Shown here in pieces: positions 54,927 through 64,000 of a stretch of 64,000 nucleotides of DNA (the stretch's first letter is position 1; every line of letters starts with the position of its first letter). The DNA is from Chloroflexota bacterium (lineage in GTDB: Bacteria; Chloroflexota; Anaerolineae; J036; Brachytrichaceae). Location of the stretch: assembly GCA_021788625.1 (NCBI GenBank), contig JAJYKL010000002.1, positions 52,332-116,331 of the forward strand, given 5' to 3'. The notes under the pieces were generated by a model. The model did no database searches, was not told where the DNA came from, and worked only from the letters and a program-made list of their open reading frames with translations. The translations under genes were made by a program, and so were the position numbers.

Positions 54927-56876
54927 TCAATCCCGTGGGCCACCCTTTTTAAGGTCCGGTAGGGGCATTGAGGACTCGCGGGCTTGATCGACGAGGGCTT
55001 TCACATGCATGGGAAGCCCGTACAATCGGATGAAGCCGTCTGCGTCCTTCTGGTTGTAGACATCCTCACGCATGAAGGTAGCCAGATCCTCACGGTACAG
55101 AGAGTAGGTTGCCTGCCGGCCTACCAGCGTTGCGCTGCCCTTGTATAGCTTTATGCGCGACTTGCCCGTTACATCACGCTGGGTAACGGTGATGAAGGCC
55201 TGCAGCGCATCACGCAATGGCGTGAACCACTGGCCGTTATAGAGCAGGTCAGCATAGCGCAGCGCCACCACCTGCTTGAAGTGCAGGGTTTCGCGATCCA
55301 GTGTCAGCTCCTCGATGCCCTGGTGGGCCACGCGCAGGATGGTACCACCTGGTGCTTCATAGACGCCATGCGACTTCATGCCGACAAGACGGTTCTCCAC
55401 CAGGTCGGTACGGCCAATCCCATGCCGTGCGCCATACGTGTTCAAGGTTTCAATGAGTTCGGCTCCGCTCATTTCCCTGCCATTTACGCGTTTGGGAATG
55501 CCACACACGAACTCCACCTCGATGTATTCCGGATTGTCCGGTGCATCCTCCGGGGCAACGGTCATACGATACAACGTGGAATCAGGCTCGCGCCAGGGAT
55601 CTTCCAGGTCGCCGCCCTCGCGACTGCGGTGCCACAGACTGTGATCGCCAGAATAGATGCGCTCCAGCGTCTGGATGATGGGCACATGGTGAGCATGAGC
55701 GTATGCGATTGCATCGTCGCGACCACGAATGTCCCACTCGCGCCACGGAGCGATCACACGCAGGCTCGGGTTGAGCGCCATGTAGCTCAATTCGAACCGC
55801 ACCTGGTCATTGCCTTTACCCGTAGCCGCGTGCGCCACTGCATCAGCACCCTCCTTCTCAGCGAGAGCCACCTGGTGCCTGGCAATCAAAGGGCGCACAA
55901 TGCTGGCACCTAACAGGTATTTGTGCTCATATATGGCGCCACTTTGAATGAGCGGAAACAGGTATTCAATTGCAAACTCTTCGCGCAAGTCCTCGACCAC
56001 GCACTTACTGGCGCCCGATTCGATGGCTCGCTGGCAGACTGCCTCCAGATCCCCACCCTGACCTACATCAGCCAGGAAACATACCACCTCACAGCCATAT
56101 GTCTCGCGCAACCACGGCACAGCACATGCCGTGTCCAGTCCGCCACTGTAAGCCAGCACAACCTTACTCACTGGTTCGCGTGCAATAGTGACACTGCGAG
56201 CTCCCTGGGTATGCCTCATCGCCTGCACGACCTGGACTGGGATTTGCTTCTCGCGCTCGGTGCCAGCAAGTTGAATTGCCGGAACAGGTTCTCCCGGCAT
56301 GCGGTTGGCGGCCTGGTCCAGTTGGATAATGACAGCCACTTCATCGCAATTGGCCAGCATGGGACACGAAACACAGTCGTGCCATACCTTCTCAGGGAAA
56401 TGCTCCTTTGTAGTGACGGTGAATCCACATCGCTCAAAAAAGCGCACCGAACGGGTGAGGGCAAAGATGAGGCTAAAATGCCTCTTGCGAGCTTCTTCCA
56501 CCAGGGCAGCAACAATCTGCCGTCCGATACCGCCACCGCGCACCTCTTCATTCACCGCGAGCGAGCGCAACTCGACCAGGGCGGTGTTCATAGGCACCAG
56601 TGAACCACAGCCGAGTATTACTGGTTTTTGGTCTGCGGCATGCTGATCAGGCTGTGTTGATTGGGATTCAGAGAATGCAGATGAGTCCTGAGCCTGGGGT
56701 CCCGGGCTTGGAGACGACGAGCTTTGATCCTCCTCAGCCACCAGAAAATTGCGCAGCGAGGAGCGAATATTCGTCTCACTACGCTGCAGGAGACCACCTT
56801 GCCGCGCATTTTTCGCGATCAGCTCAGTAATGTGCTGTATATCGTCCGGATCAGCCGGGCGGACTCTTATTTCCAT
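54927..56876 (-). CDS. argG: GNAT acetyltransferase (short NAGS type) fused to argininosuccinate synthase
   Basis: A 649 aa fusion in the arginine operon. Residues 1-187 form a GNAT domain with the acetyl-CoA loop VRGGGIGRQ (112-120) and the ending VWHDCVSCPMLANCDEVAV, which resembles the short stand-alone N-acetylglutamate synthases (ArgA) of actinobacteria. A 35-residue Ser/Gln-rich insert (about 50-85) interrupts it. From about 237 to 649 it is a complete argininosuccinate synthase of the common 400-residue class: [43 protein letters not shown] and YEAPGGTILRVAH. It would thus join the first step and the penultimate step of arginine synthesis. It is last in the operon, 12 nt after the other argG. 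The NAGS role is inferred; the ArgG assignment is secure. Confidence 0.9.
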   Translation of the reverse strand: MEIRVRPADPDDIQHITELIAKNARQGGLLQRSETNIRSSLRNFLVAEEDQSSSSPSPGPQAQDSSAFSESQSTQPDQHAADQKPVILGCGSLVPMNTALVELRSLAVNEEVRGGGIGRQIVAALVEEARKRHFSLIFALTRSVRFFERCGFTVTTKEHFPEKVWHDCVSCPMLANCDEVAVIIQLDQAANRMPGEPVPAIQLAGTEREKQIPVQVVQAMRHTQGARSVTIAREPVSKVVLAYSGGLDTACAVPWLRETYGCEVVCFLADVGQGGDLEAVCQRAIESGASKCVVEDLREEFAIEYLFPLIQSGAIYEHKYLLGASIVRPLIARHQVALAEKEGADAVAHAATGKGNDQVRFELSYMALNPSLRVIAPWREWDIRGRDDAIAYAHAHHVPIIQTLERIYSGDHSLWHRSREGGDLEDPWREPDSTLYRMTVAPEDAPDNPEYIEVEFVCGIPKRVNGREMSGAELIETLNTYGARHGIGRTDLVENRLVGMKSHGVYEAPGGTILRVAHQGIEELTLDRETLHFKQVVALRYADLLYNGQWFTPLRDALQAFITVTQRDVTGKSRIKLYKGSATLVGRQATYSLYREDLATFMREDVYNQKDADGFIRLYGLPMHVKALVDQARESSMPLPDLKKGGPRD

Positions 56877-56888
56877 TCTTCCCTTGCT

Positions 56889-58307
<1,419 letters not shown>

Positions 58308-58342
58308 TCAGATGCGCGCCTTCTGTTCCGCGGCGGTTTCGC

Positions 58343-59554
58343 CTAGAGTGTAAAAGTAGTGCCCTGGCCTGTCTGGATGCCCTCCAGGCTGGTTATCCGT
58401 ACTTGCCGGACACCATTCCTTAACGCTTCCAATGCGGTCTGCACTTTCGGGATCATTCCGCCGGAAACAGTGCCGTGAGAGATGAGCGTTTCTGCCTCCT
58501 CAGCCTTGAGTGATGTGATAGGTGTCTGATTCCCGTCCAGCACTGCATCAACATTGGTCACGAACGTGAGCAGGCTGGCATCAAGGGCAACCGCCACAGC
58601 ACCCGCCACATGGTCAGCGTTCACGTTATAAATCTCGCCGTCTTGCCCTATGGACATCGGTGCAATTACCGGCACCAGACCGGCTTGCAGCCACTGATCG
58701 AGCAATTCAGTGCGGACCTTCACTGGCTTGCCGACATACTGCAGTGTTTTATCGACCGGTGCGACGCGCACCAGGCCGGCGTCCACACCACTAACTCCCA
58801 GCGCATCCACCCCCTCTGAGAGCAGGTTTGCCACCAGTCGCTTATTGGCCAGACCACTTAACGTCATCAACGCCGCATCACGCGTACGCACGTCGGTGAC
58901 GCGCAGTCCGTCGACAAAGTGCGACTCGATTTGAAACGCCTTCAGTAACGTGGTCAGTTCCTTCCCGCCACCATGCACCACAATGGGACGTGCACTCGTC
59001 CTCATTACACCGGCGATCGATTGAGCGAAACGCTGACTGAACTCTGCGTCATCAAGATCTGTACCACTGACCTTATATACCTGGATGGGCGACAGATCCA
59101 GCTCCAGGAAAACAACCTCTTCAAGGGGGTTGTAACGATAGGAGTCACACGGATGGAATCCGAGCGAGCGATACAGTTCGTTAGCTTCCCGCAAAGTCGT
59201 GAGCGTGTCCAGTCGCAAGCGCGTGTACCCAATCCGCCGCGCTTCGTCGATGATGCCTTGGGCGAGTTGTCGTCCAATGTGTTTACCGCGAAAGGCCGGA
59301 CGGACAAACAGCCGTTTCATCTCGGCGATGCCGGATTCAAATTCATGCAGTGCGACGCAACCGACCGGTTGGCCTTCCTCAATCGCCAGAAGCAGAGATC
59401 CTTTCGGTGGCACATAGCTTCCTGGAAAGGTCGCCAGCTCTTCCTGGAAACCCTGGAAACATAGATCGACTTCTAACCAGGATGCGTACTCGATAATGAG
59501 CTGCTTGACCTGACTCAAGTGCTCCGGCGTCGTAGGTTGGATCAGTTTTGCCAT
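58343..59554 (-). CDS. argB: GNAT acetyltransferase fused to N-acetylglutamate kinase
   Basis: A 403 aa fusion. Residues 1-154 form a GNAT domain (AEMKRLFVRPAFRGKHIGRQLAQGII, acetyl-CoA loop RGKHIG, then LYRSLGF). Residues 157-403 form an amino-acid kinase domain: HGGGKELTTLL, FVDGLRVTD, LGVSGVDAGL, YNVNADHVAGAVA and GGMIPKVQTALEAL, all typical of ArgB. The usual fusion of these folds is kinase first and GNAT last, as in classical ArgA. Here the order is reversed. The N-terminal Lys-Gly strand reads YKVSGTDL instead of KxGG, a small departure. It phosphorylates N-acetylglutamate; the GNAT substrate is unproven. It lies 12 nt after argC. Confidence 0.9.
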   Translation of the reverse strand: MAKLIQPTTPEHLSQVKQLIIEYASWLEVDLCFQGFQEELATFPGSYVPPKGSLLLAIEEGQPVGCVALHEFESGIAEMKRLFVRPAFRGKHIGRQLAQGIIDEARRIGYTRLRLDTLTTLREANELYRSLGFHPCDSYRYNPLEEVVFLELDLSPIQVYKVSGTDLDDAEFSQRFAQSIAGVMRTSARPIVVHGGGKELTTLLKAFQIESHFVDGLRVTDVRTRDAALMTLSGLANKRLVANLLSEGVDALGVSGVDAGLVRVAPVDKTLQYVGKPVKVRTELLDQWLQAGLVPVIAPMSIGQDGEIYNVNADHVAGAVAVALDASLLTFVTNVDAVLDGNQTPITSLKAEEAETLISHGTVSGGMIPKVQTALEALRNGVRQVRITSLEGIQTGQGTTFTL

Positions 59555-59566
59555 GCTGTGAGTAGC

Positions 59567-60685
59567 CTAGCGTAAGCCTGTAGATTCATCCAGGCCAAAC
59601 ATTAAGTTCATGCACTGCAATGCCTGTCCTGAAGCGCCTTTAACCAGGTTGTCGATGCATGACACGACCACCAGTGTCCCAGCCAGTGCTCCTTCCTGCT
59701 GGTGCACAGAAATAGCGCAGTTATTGCTGTGAGCAACGTGAGCGATGGTGGCAATCTGTCCTTTTGGCAGTATATGCACAAAAGGTTCGTCTTTGTAGTA
59801 CTCGGTGAATAGCGCCTGCCAATCCTGCGCCATCGCTCCCGGTGTGAGCTGGAAGTAAAGCATACTCAGCATCCCGCGGGTAATGGGCAGCAGCTGTGGG
59901 TTGAAAAGTACGGTAATTGGTGAGAGCAGACTGGTCCTTGCCTGCTGGCTCGCAACGATTGCTGATTGCATATCGGGTTCTACAATCCCGGAGTCTTTCA
60001 ACCCTGAAGTAGAATCCATTTTCGCCCTGGCGTCGTTCAACACCTGTTCGATCTCGGGCACATGGCGATGGGTATGGCCTATGTTATAAGGCGCCAGGTT
60101 TTCATTCACCTCGACGAAGTGAGTGGACTGCGTTAGTTTACGACCTGCGCCGCTTACACCGGACTTGGAGTCTGCGATGATGATTGGATTGGCCAGGGCA
60201 TTTTGCCTAAGCAAGGGTAGTGCCCCCAAGATGACGCTGGTAGGATAGCAGCCTGGATTGGCCACCAACTCTGCCTCCGCGATGCGGGCCCGGTATAGCT
60301 CTGGAAGACCATAGACCGCCTGCGATAGCAGCTCGGGATGAGGGTGCTGGTGCTGATACCAGCGAGTGTAAACAGCCGCCTCACGCAGGCGAAAATCAGC
60401 CGAAAAATCAATTGCTCGACGTCCTGCCTGCACGACCCGAGCGCAAAGCTCTGCGGAGGCGCCATGTGGCAGACATGAAAACACCACATCCGCGTCGCCC
60501 AGAGGAGCGTCATCAGACTTGACCAGTGGCGTATCGTATGCGCACGGAATGACGTCTGAAAGACGTTGTCCAGCGCTCGTTTCCGAAGACGCAAAGACCA
60601 CACGCGCTTCATTGTGCCTGCCTAGCCAGCGCATCAACTCCACACCGGTGTAACCGGTTGCGCCAAAGATTCCGATGTTTATCAT
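59567..60685 (-). CDS. argC: N-acetyl-gamma-glutamyl-phosphate reductase
   Basis: NADPH-dependent reductase, third step of arginine synthesis; 372 aa, slightly long (about 345 is usual). The Rossmann opening is IGIFGATGYTGVELMRWL, the catalytic Cys is in ELVANPGCYPTS, SKSGVSGAGRK follows, and a catalytic His lies in HTHRHVPEIEQ. A short insert near residue 230 explains the extra length. It is first in the operon. Its ATG stands 13 nt after a strong terminator hairpin, with GGGGG of the hairpin's 3' arm as the only ribosome-site candidate, so the same stem could also limit translation. See the leader entries. Confidence 0.95.
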   Translation of the reverse strand: MINIGIFGATGYTGVELMRWLGRHNEARVVFASSETSAGQRLSDVIPCAYDTPLVKSDDAPLGDADVVFSCLPHGASAELCARVVQAGRRAIDFSADFRLREAAVYTRWYQHQHPHPELLSQAVYGLPELYRARIAEAELVANPGCYPTSVILGALPLLRQNALANPIIIADSKSGVSGAGRKLTQSTHFVEVNENLAPYNIGHTHRHVPEIEQVLNDARAKMDSTSGLKDSGIVEPDMQSAIVASQQARTSLLSPITVLFNPQLLPITRGMLSMLYFQLTPGAMAQDWQALFTEYYKDEPFVHILPKGQIATIAHVAHSNNCAISVHQQEGALAGTLVVVSCIDNLVKGASGQALQCMNLMFGLDESTGLR

Positions 60686-60687
60686 TT

Positions 60688-60728
60688 AAATAAGAAAAGC
60701 CCCCAACACGTTTTGGTGTGTCAGGGGC
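60688..60728 (-). terminator. intrinsic terminator in the argC leader (attenuator)
   Basis: On the minus strand GCCCCTGACAC, an 8 nt loop and GTGTTGGGGGC pair over 11 bp (two G-U), followed by TTTTCTTATTT and then the argC ATG. A terminator between a promoter and the first gene of a biosynthetic operon is the mark of attenuation. Its 5' arm contains GACACAC (60716-60722), which is perfectly complementary to GTGTGTC (60804-60810) inside the leader peptide frame, a possible antiterminator pairing. Confidence 0.85.
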
Positions 60729-60775
60729 CAGGAACCGATCATCCAATATCCCGAGCCGGAGCGCGGTTGAGTCAT

Positions 60776-60862
60776 TTACCCAAACCAGAACGCGCACTGA
60801 CCAGACACACTGCCCGGCAGGCGCATACGACGGGAGCGAAACTCAACCTGTAATTCAATCAT
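60776..60862 (-). CDS. arginine leader peptide (28 codons)
   Basis: The frame starts with ATG at 60862, exactly 7 nt past a consensus -10 box, and ends with TAA at 60776-60778. Residues 9-14 read RSRRMR (codons CGC TCC CGT CGT ATG CGC): four arginines in six codons, as expected for a ribosome-stalling leader that senses charged tRNA-Arg. No Shine-Dalgarno exists, and transcription should start at or next to the A of ATG, so it would be translated leaderless. The eight bases GGTTGAGT just before the Arg codons (60841-60848) are perfectly complementary to ACTCAACC just after the stop (60765-60772), giving an alternative fold that a stalled ribosome would block. Not proven to be translated. Confidence 0.75.
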   Translation of the reverse strand: MIELQVEFRSRRMRLPGSVSGQCAFWFG

Positions 60863-60869
60863 GGGTGAA

Positions 60870-60897
60870 ATTATATGAGAACACGGTCCGCTGTCAA
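60870..60897 (-). promoter_or_regulatory. consensus sigma-70 promoter of the arginine operon
   Basis: TTGACA (60892-60897), 16 bp spacer and TATAAT (60870-60875): both hexamers are perfect. It drives the leader peptide and argC to GNAT::argG. I see no ArgR-type box around it. A constitutively strong promoter fits with control by attenuation. Confidence 0.9.
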
Positions 60898-60910
60898 CAG
60901 AGGTGAACTA

Positions 60911-60940
60911 TGTCAGGCAACTGCGAGAAGTCTGATAGCA
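60911..60940. repeat. palindromic repeat, degenerate copy 2
   Basis: TGTCAGGCAACTGCGAGAAGTCTGATA shares the 15-mer CTGCGAGAAGTCTGA with the perfect hairpin after recQ, but its left arm is altered, so only the outer CTAT-TCAG/CTGA-TAG pairs remain. It lies between the end of pyrD and the arginine promoter and may mark the end of the pyr transcript. Confidence 0.55.
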
Positions 60941-60953
60941 GGATCGCGTCTCT

Positions 60954-61946
60954 TCAGGTGAGTGCCCTGCCGCGGAACTCATCCAGGCTGCGGTAGCCAT
61001 GCTGGTCCATATACTGCTGAATCCCCGCTGTGACGTCGCTGAAGACACCATAACCGTGGTGAACGACCGCGCTCCCGATGCCCACGCACGTGGCACCAAC
61101 CAGAATCATTTCGATCGCGTCTCGTGCGTTGGTCACCCCACCCGTCCCGATCACTTGCGCCTTCTTGCCGCGCAGCGCCATGCATATGTCGTAAACGCAA
61201 CGCACTGCGATAGGTCGGATGGCCGGACCACTTACGCCACCGGTACGGTTGGAGAGCAGGGGTTTACCTGTATCAATATCCAATACCATCCCTGGACCGA
61301 CAGAGTTAATCGCGCAGATGGCGTCAGCTCCAGCGTTAACCACCTCTCTGGCGATCGAGGCTATGCTTTCCACGTTAGGCGAAAGCTTGATGATCACCGG
61401 GCATCGCGCATAGCGCTTCACCATACGGGTTACCTGCGCCGAAACGAAGGCGTTTGAAGAGAACATTTCCTCATGCGCGGTATCCAGGTTCGGGCATGAG
61501 ATGTTCACTTCGATCAAATCCGGTTCCGCTTCGCAGATGTAACGCGTGAGCGTGCCAAAGTCATAGATCGTATTGGCGAAGATACTGGCGATAATGGGAA
61601 CGCCATAAGGCTTTAAGTGCACCTTTGCCGCGCGTATCTCCTCCACCATGACTTCCACCCCAGGATTGCTGAGCCCCACCGCATTGATCAATCCAGGTCC
61701 ATAGTTAACGATGGTGGGATTGTGCCAGCCAGCGCGCGGCTGTAGTGAGCACGACTTGGTTGTGATACCTCCTACTCCCAGGCGTGCCACGCGCACAAAC
61801 ACCTCGTTACTCAGACCTAATATCCCCGAAGCGAGCACAGTCGGATTGCGCAGCAACACTCCGCACAGGTTCACTGCGAGTGGGTCTGCGGACTCCCGCC
61901 GCAGAACTGTGGTTTCGCTTTCATTCACAGCAGTTTTAACATTCAT
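60954..61946 (-). CDS. pyrD: Dihydroorotate dehydrogenase, class 1B-like catalytic subunit
   Basis: FMN-dependent TIM barrel that oxidises dihydroorotate in pyrimidine synthesis, 330 aa. Motifs: LRNPTVLASGILG, GVGGITTKSCSLQPRAGW, NAVGLSNPG, EVNISCPNLD with the catalytic Cys of class 1 enzymes, INSVGPG, and the FMN phosphate site GTGGVTNARDAIEMILVGAT. An extra N-terminal stretch of about 20 residues is present. Class 1B enzymes work with a PyrK electron-transfer subunit; none is in the window. Its start overlaps the nitrilase stop by 4 nt (ATGA). It is last in the pyr operon visible here. Confidence 0.93.
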   Translation of the reverse strand: MNVKTAVNESETTVLRRESADPLAVNLCGVLLRNPTVLASGILGLSNEVFVRVARLGVGGITTKSCSLQPRAGWHNPTIVNYGPGLINAVGLSNPGVEVMVEEIRAAKVHLKPYGVPIIASIFANTIYDFGTLTRYICEAEPDLIEVNISCPNLDTAHEEMFSSNAFVSAQVTRMVKRYARCPVIIKLSPNVESIASIAREVVNAGADAICAINSVGPGMVLDIDTGKPLLSNRTGGVSGPAIRPIAVRCVYDICMALRGKKAQVIGTGGVTNARDAIEMILVGATCVGIGSAVVHHGYGVFSDVTAGIQQYMDQHGYRSLDEFRGRALT

Positions 61947-62719
61947 TGCACTGCAAGCTTACGGATGTCATCCATCTCGACGACAAGCATTCCAGGAGTG
62001 CCAAGTGGGTAATGCGCCAGCCGGCGTCCATCACCCGCTATGACTTCAGCACCACCGAAGCCACCTCCATTTACTTCAAGCCCTGCAAGGTAATTCGTCA
62101 TAAGAGTCGTGCAACCTGCCAAGGCAACGCGCTCCCTGATGATCGGCATCTCATCACGGTCCCATCGCATTTGATCGTGGGAGCCATCGCTAAAGCAACG
62201 TGCGTTCGGCCATAGCAACCAGTCCGGCTTGATTGTATATACGCGACTGACCACGCTGTCGTCAAACAGGTCGCCACAAATCAAGCAGGCGATGCGACCA
62301 AACGGGGTTTCGGTGACTGGGATTTGCTCGCCCTGGCCGTACACGAGGGGATCAGCTGTGCGGCCGTGCCAGTGGGGTTGTATTCGCCGGTACTTCAGGT
62401 GTATCTGTCCATCGGACGCAATGAGCAGCGCCGTGTCATAAAGCCTGTCGTCCTCACGTTCCAACACACCACACTCCAGCCACACTGCACACCTTAAGCA
62501 CAACCGACCGAGTGCTTTCGTGAGCGGACCTGGAACAGGCTGTCCCTGCGGCAGGTCATACATCGGGTCGTCGCAGTTAACCAGTCCGGTGTGCGCCGCT
62601 TCAGGCAGCACGATCAATCGTGCGCCTTGGTCGCAGGCTTGATATACCATGGCCACAATTCTTGCCAGGTTTACGGTTGGGTCTGGCCCAACCTGGTTCA
62701 CCAGCAGTGCGACGTTCAT
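61943..62719 (-). CDS. Nitrilase-superfamily carbon-nitrogen hydrolase
   Basis: A 258 aa amidase-type enzyme with an intact Glu-Lys-Cys triad: Glu in VLPEAAHTG, Lys in HLKYRRIQPHWHG and Cys in CLICGDLFDD. ATG 62719 is chosen (MNVALLVNQVGPDPTVNLARI is the usual strand-1 start) rather than a frame that begins 37 residues earlier inside pyrE. Its place between pyrE and pyrD, with a 4 nt overlap into pyrD, suggests a task in pyrimidine or carbamoyl-compound metabolism (for instance beta-ureidopropionase-like or a repair amidase). The substrate is not readable from sequence. Confidence 0.85.
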   Translation of the reverse strand: MNVALLVNQVGPDPTVNLARIVAMVYQACDQGARLIVLPEAAHTGLVNCDDPMYDLPQGQPVPGPLTKALGRLCLRCAVWLECGVLEREDDRLYDTALLIASDGQIHLKYRRIQPHWHGRTADPLVYGQGEQIPVTETPFGRIACLICGDLFDDSVVSRVYTIKPDWLLWPNARCFSDGSHDQMRWDRDEMPIIRERVALAGCTTLMTNYLAGLEVNGGGFGGAEVIAGDGRRLAHYPLGTPGMLVVEMDDIRKLAVQ

Positions 62720-62756
62720 GGATTCACATACCTCTGGATGCCGTGAAGCACTCCAA

Positions 62757-63374
62757 TCAATGTGACCTGACCCAGGCGAGTACCTCATCATGCTGCGCCA
62801 GTTCCATGCGTCCCGAGGCAACCAGGGCATCCAACAGCTCCGTCAAGGTGAGCACTGCATGCAGTTTTACACCACATGTGAGCAACTCTTCGCGCCCGCC
62901 CTGCTCGCGATCAATCAGCACCAGCACATCGTGCACTTTCAGTCCGGCATCGAGGAGCGGTTTGAGTGCTTCAATCTTCGAAGTACCCTTGGTGATCAGG
63001 TCATCGACCAGTACGACTGACTCGCCAGCCTGATAGGTTCCCTCGATCAGACGGGCCATGCCATATTCTTTGACCTCCTTGCGCGGGTAAATCAAGGGGA
63101 ACCCAGTCTCGAGTGCGACCGCCACACCAATCGGCAACCCGGCATAGGGTATGGCCGCCAATCGGTCAAACTCGATGAGCGGTGTATCCTGCGGCTGTTC
63201 GCGGATGAACGTGGCCATCGCCTGGGCTACGCGGCGCAGTACCGGCGGATGCGAGACGAGAAGACGCAGGTCGATATAGATTGGTGACACCAGTCCAGAC
63301 TTCAACGTGAACTGGCCAAACTGAACACCACCAATGTCAAACAGATCATCTGCCAGAGACTTATCAAAGTCCAT
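62757..63374 (-). CDS. pyrE: Orotate phosphoribosyltransferase
   Basis: Joins orotate and PRPP to give OMP; 205 aa, normal length. The PRPP-binding motif is [18 protein letters not shown]. The loop region has [17 protein letters not shown], with the Lys that contacts pyrophosphate. The N-terminus has [21 protein letters not shown], characteristic of PyrE. The start overlaps the pyrF stop by 11 nt, so the two are translationally coupled. Confidence 0.96.
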   Translation of the reverse strand: MDFDKSLADDLFDIGGVQFGQFTLKSGLVSPIYIDLRLLVSHPPVLRRVAQAMATFIREQPQDTPLIEFDRLAAIPYAGLPIGVAVALETGFPLIYPRKEVKEYGMARLIEGTYQAGESVVLVDDLITKGTSKIEALKPLLDAGLKVHDVLVLIDREQGGREELLTCGVKLHAVLTLTELLDALVASGRMELAQHDEVLAWVRSH

Positions 63375-64000
63375 CGCTCACCACCTGATTACGCATCTGC
63401 TGGACTATCTGCAGCGCAGCGGTACGGGCATCGTACGCGAATGCATCAGTTTGCGACGCATAGATCACTGAGCGTGAAGCATTTACCACTGGGCCCAGGC
63501 CATCGCGGGTGAATCCATATTTGAGTGCGGCCTGCAGGTCGCCACCCTGTGCGCCCACGCCAGGGATGAGGAATGGCAAGTCAGGCGTCAGGGCACGGAT
63601 GCGTTCCAGTTCCCTCGGAGCGGTCGCGCCGACCACCAACCCGCATGTACCCGGCACTTCGTGGTTCCATTGGCTCGCTGCCAGTGCCACGTGCTCATAT
63701 AACAGACGATCATCTGAATTCCATTCATTTTCCCGAGTGGCAGATGTCAATTCCGTTGTGCTCGCTTCATACCGGTGAATTCGTGAAGGCTCAAGGCCAA
63801 GGTGCAGACTCTGGAACTCGGCGGCATTGGGATTGCTGGTACGCGCCAGCACAAAAGCACCATGCTCCGCGCTGGCCAGAAATGGCTTCACGGAGTCACT
63901 TCCGATGTAGGGCGAGAGAGTGACCGCATCGGCGCGAAACTGTTCGAAAGCACCGCGTGCGTATGCTACGGCTGTATTTCCGATATCGCCAAACTTGCCG
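63364..64000 (-). CDS. pyrF: Orotidine 5'-phosphate decarboxylase, type 2 (5' end outside window)
   Basis: Last step of UMP synthesis. The frame is open through the right edge, so the N-terminus is missing. The visible 211 residues begin with [13 protein letters not shown], the active-site strand of the long (about 270 aa) type 2 class, followed by [16 protein letters not shown]. Later segments are [32 protein letters not shown] and [21 protein letters not shown] at 63891 is internal and not the real start. The gene is the first of the pyr genes seen here, followed by pyrE. Confidence 0.95.
   Translation of the reverse strand, partial: GKFGDIGNTAVAYARGAFEQFRADAVTLSPYIGSDSVKPFLASAEHGAFVLARTSNPNAAEFQSLHLGLEPSRIHRYEASTTELTSATRENEWNSDDRLLYEHVALAASQWNHEVPGTCGLVVGATAPRELERIRALTPDLPFLIPGVGAQGGDLQAALKYGFTRDGLGPVVNASRSVIYASQTDAFAYDARTAALQIVQQMRNQVVSDGL

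Noticed and set aside
58343..59554. Kinase domain as LysZ of the LysW-carrier lysine/arginine pathway
   Set aside because: The motif FVDGLRVTD after HGGGKEL is that of ArgB, and no LysW-like or LysX-like gene is nearby.
60609..60797. GTG-start frame of 62 residues covering the argC leader
   Set aside because: It overlaps the argC start and terminator in another frame and has no ribosome site. The Arg-rich frame with a consensus promoter is the better reading of this region.
60688..60897. T-box or arginine riboswitch in the argC leader
   Set aside because: No T-box sequence (AGGGTGGNACCGCG) or similar conserved core is present, and the leader is too short for a specifier stem.

Overview
The window is a 64 kb piece of bacterial chromosome, densely coded on both strands, of moderate GC, with no rRNA, tRNA, CRISPR array, insertion sequence or prophage that I can recognise. 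Several traits point to Chloroflexota: a topoisomerase I that starts with an extra zinc ribbon, Thr/Pro-rich surface proteins and lipoproteins, Tat-type lipoprotein binding proteins with Ala/Thr/Pro linkers, a GPITANNP-type isoleucyl-tRNA synthetase, and a MurA with Asp in place of the catalytic Cys. This placement is inferred from family resemblance and not from a marker tree; an Anaerolineae-like lineage is my best guess.

Layout. 1-8.7 kb: topA with a glycosyltransferase, a GH20 hexosaminidase-like protein, an endonuclease III homologue, an SH3/glycosidase and a secreted metzincin protease. 8.7-17.7 kb: metabolite repair (NnrE-NnrD), transketolase, a CNNM/CBS membrane protein, a glutamine synthetase paralogue that has lost metal ligands, an unknown protein and an isolated nuoN. 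17.8-28 kb: a small lipoprotein, then an Opp/Dpp-type ABC transporter operon with a LacI-family regulator and two near-duplicate binding proteins. 28.5-30 kb: a type II pantothenate kinase overlapping an ECF S component, probably a vitamin B5 uptake-and-trapping pair. 30-38.5 kb: envelope and lipoprotein genes (murA, PH/SHOCT protein, lspA), a large KAP-like NTPase fused to a catalytically dead LspA domain, and ileS. 38.5-44.7 kb: a Thr/Pro-rich membrane protein, an LCP-family ligase, and a LarA-like epimerase/gluconokinase/SDR cluster that looks like sugar-acid metabolism. 44.8-54.8 kb: aconitase, a CbpA-type DnaJ, a sugar isomerase coupled to recQ, a DUF4185-like propeller protein and uvrB. 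54.9-60.9 kb: an arginine operon, argC - GNAT::argB - argG - GNAT::argG, behind an attenuator. 61-64 kb: a pyrimidine operon, pyrF - pyrE - nitrilase - pyrD, running in from the right edge.

The most notable finds are: (1) the argC leader, where a consensus promoter starts what looks like a leaderless 28-codon peptide with four Arg codons in six, followed by an intrinsic terminator just before argC, a candidate ribosome-mediated arginine attenuator; (2) two unusual GNAT fusions and two different argininosuccinate synthase subfamilies in that same operon; and (3) the KAP-like/pseudo-LspA fusion co-transcribed with the active lspA. Several promoters (leader peptide, uvrB, sugar isomerase, Thr/Pro-rich protein) put a -10 box 6-10 nt before the ATG, which suggests that leaderless mRNAs are normal in this organism.
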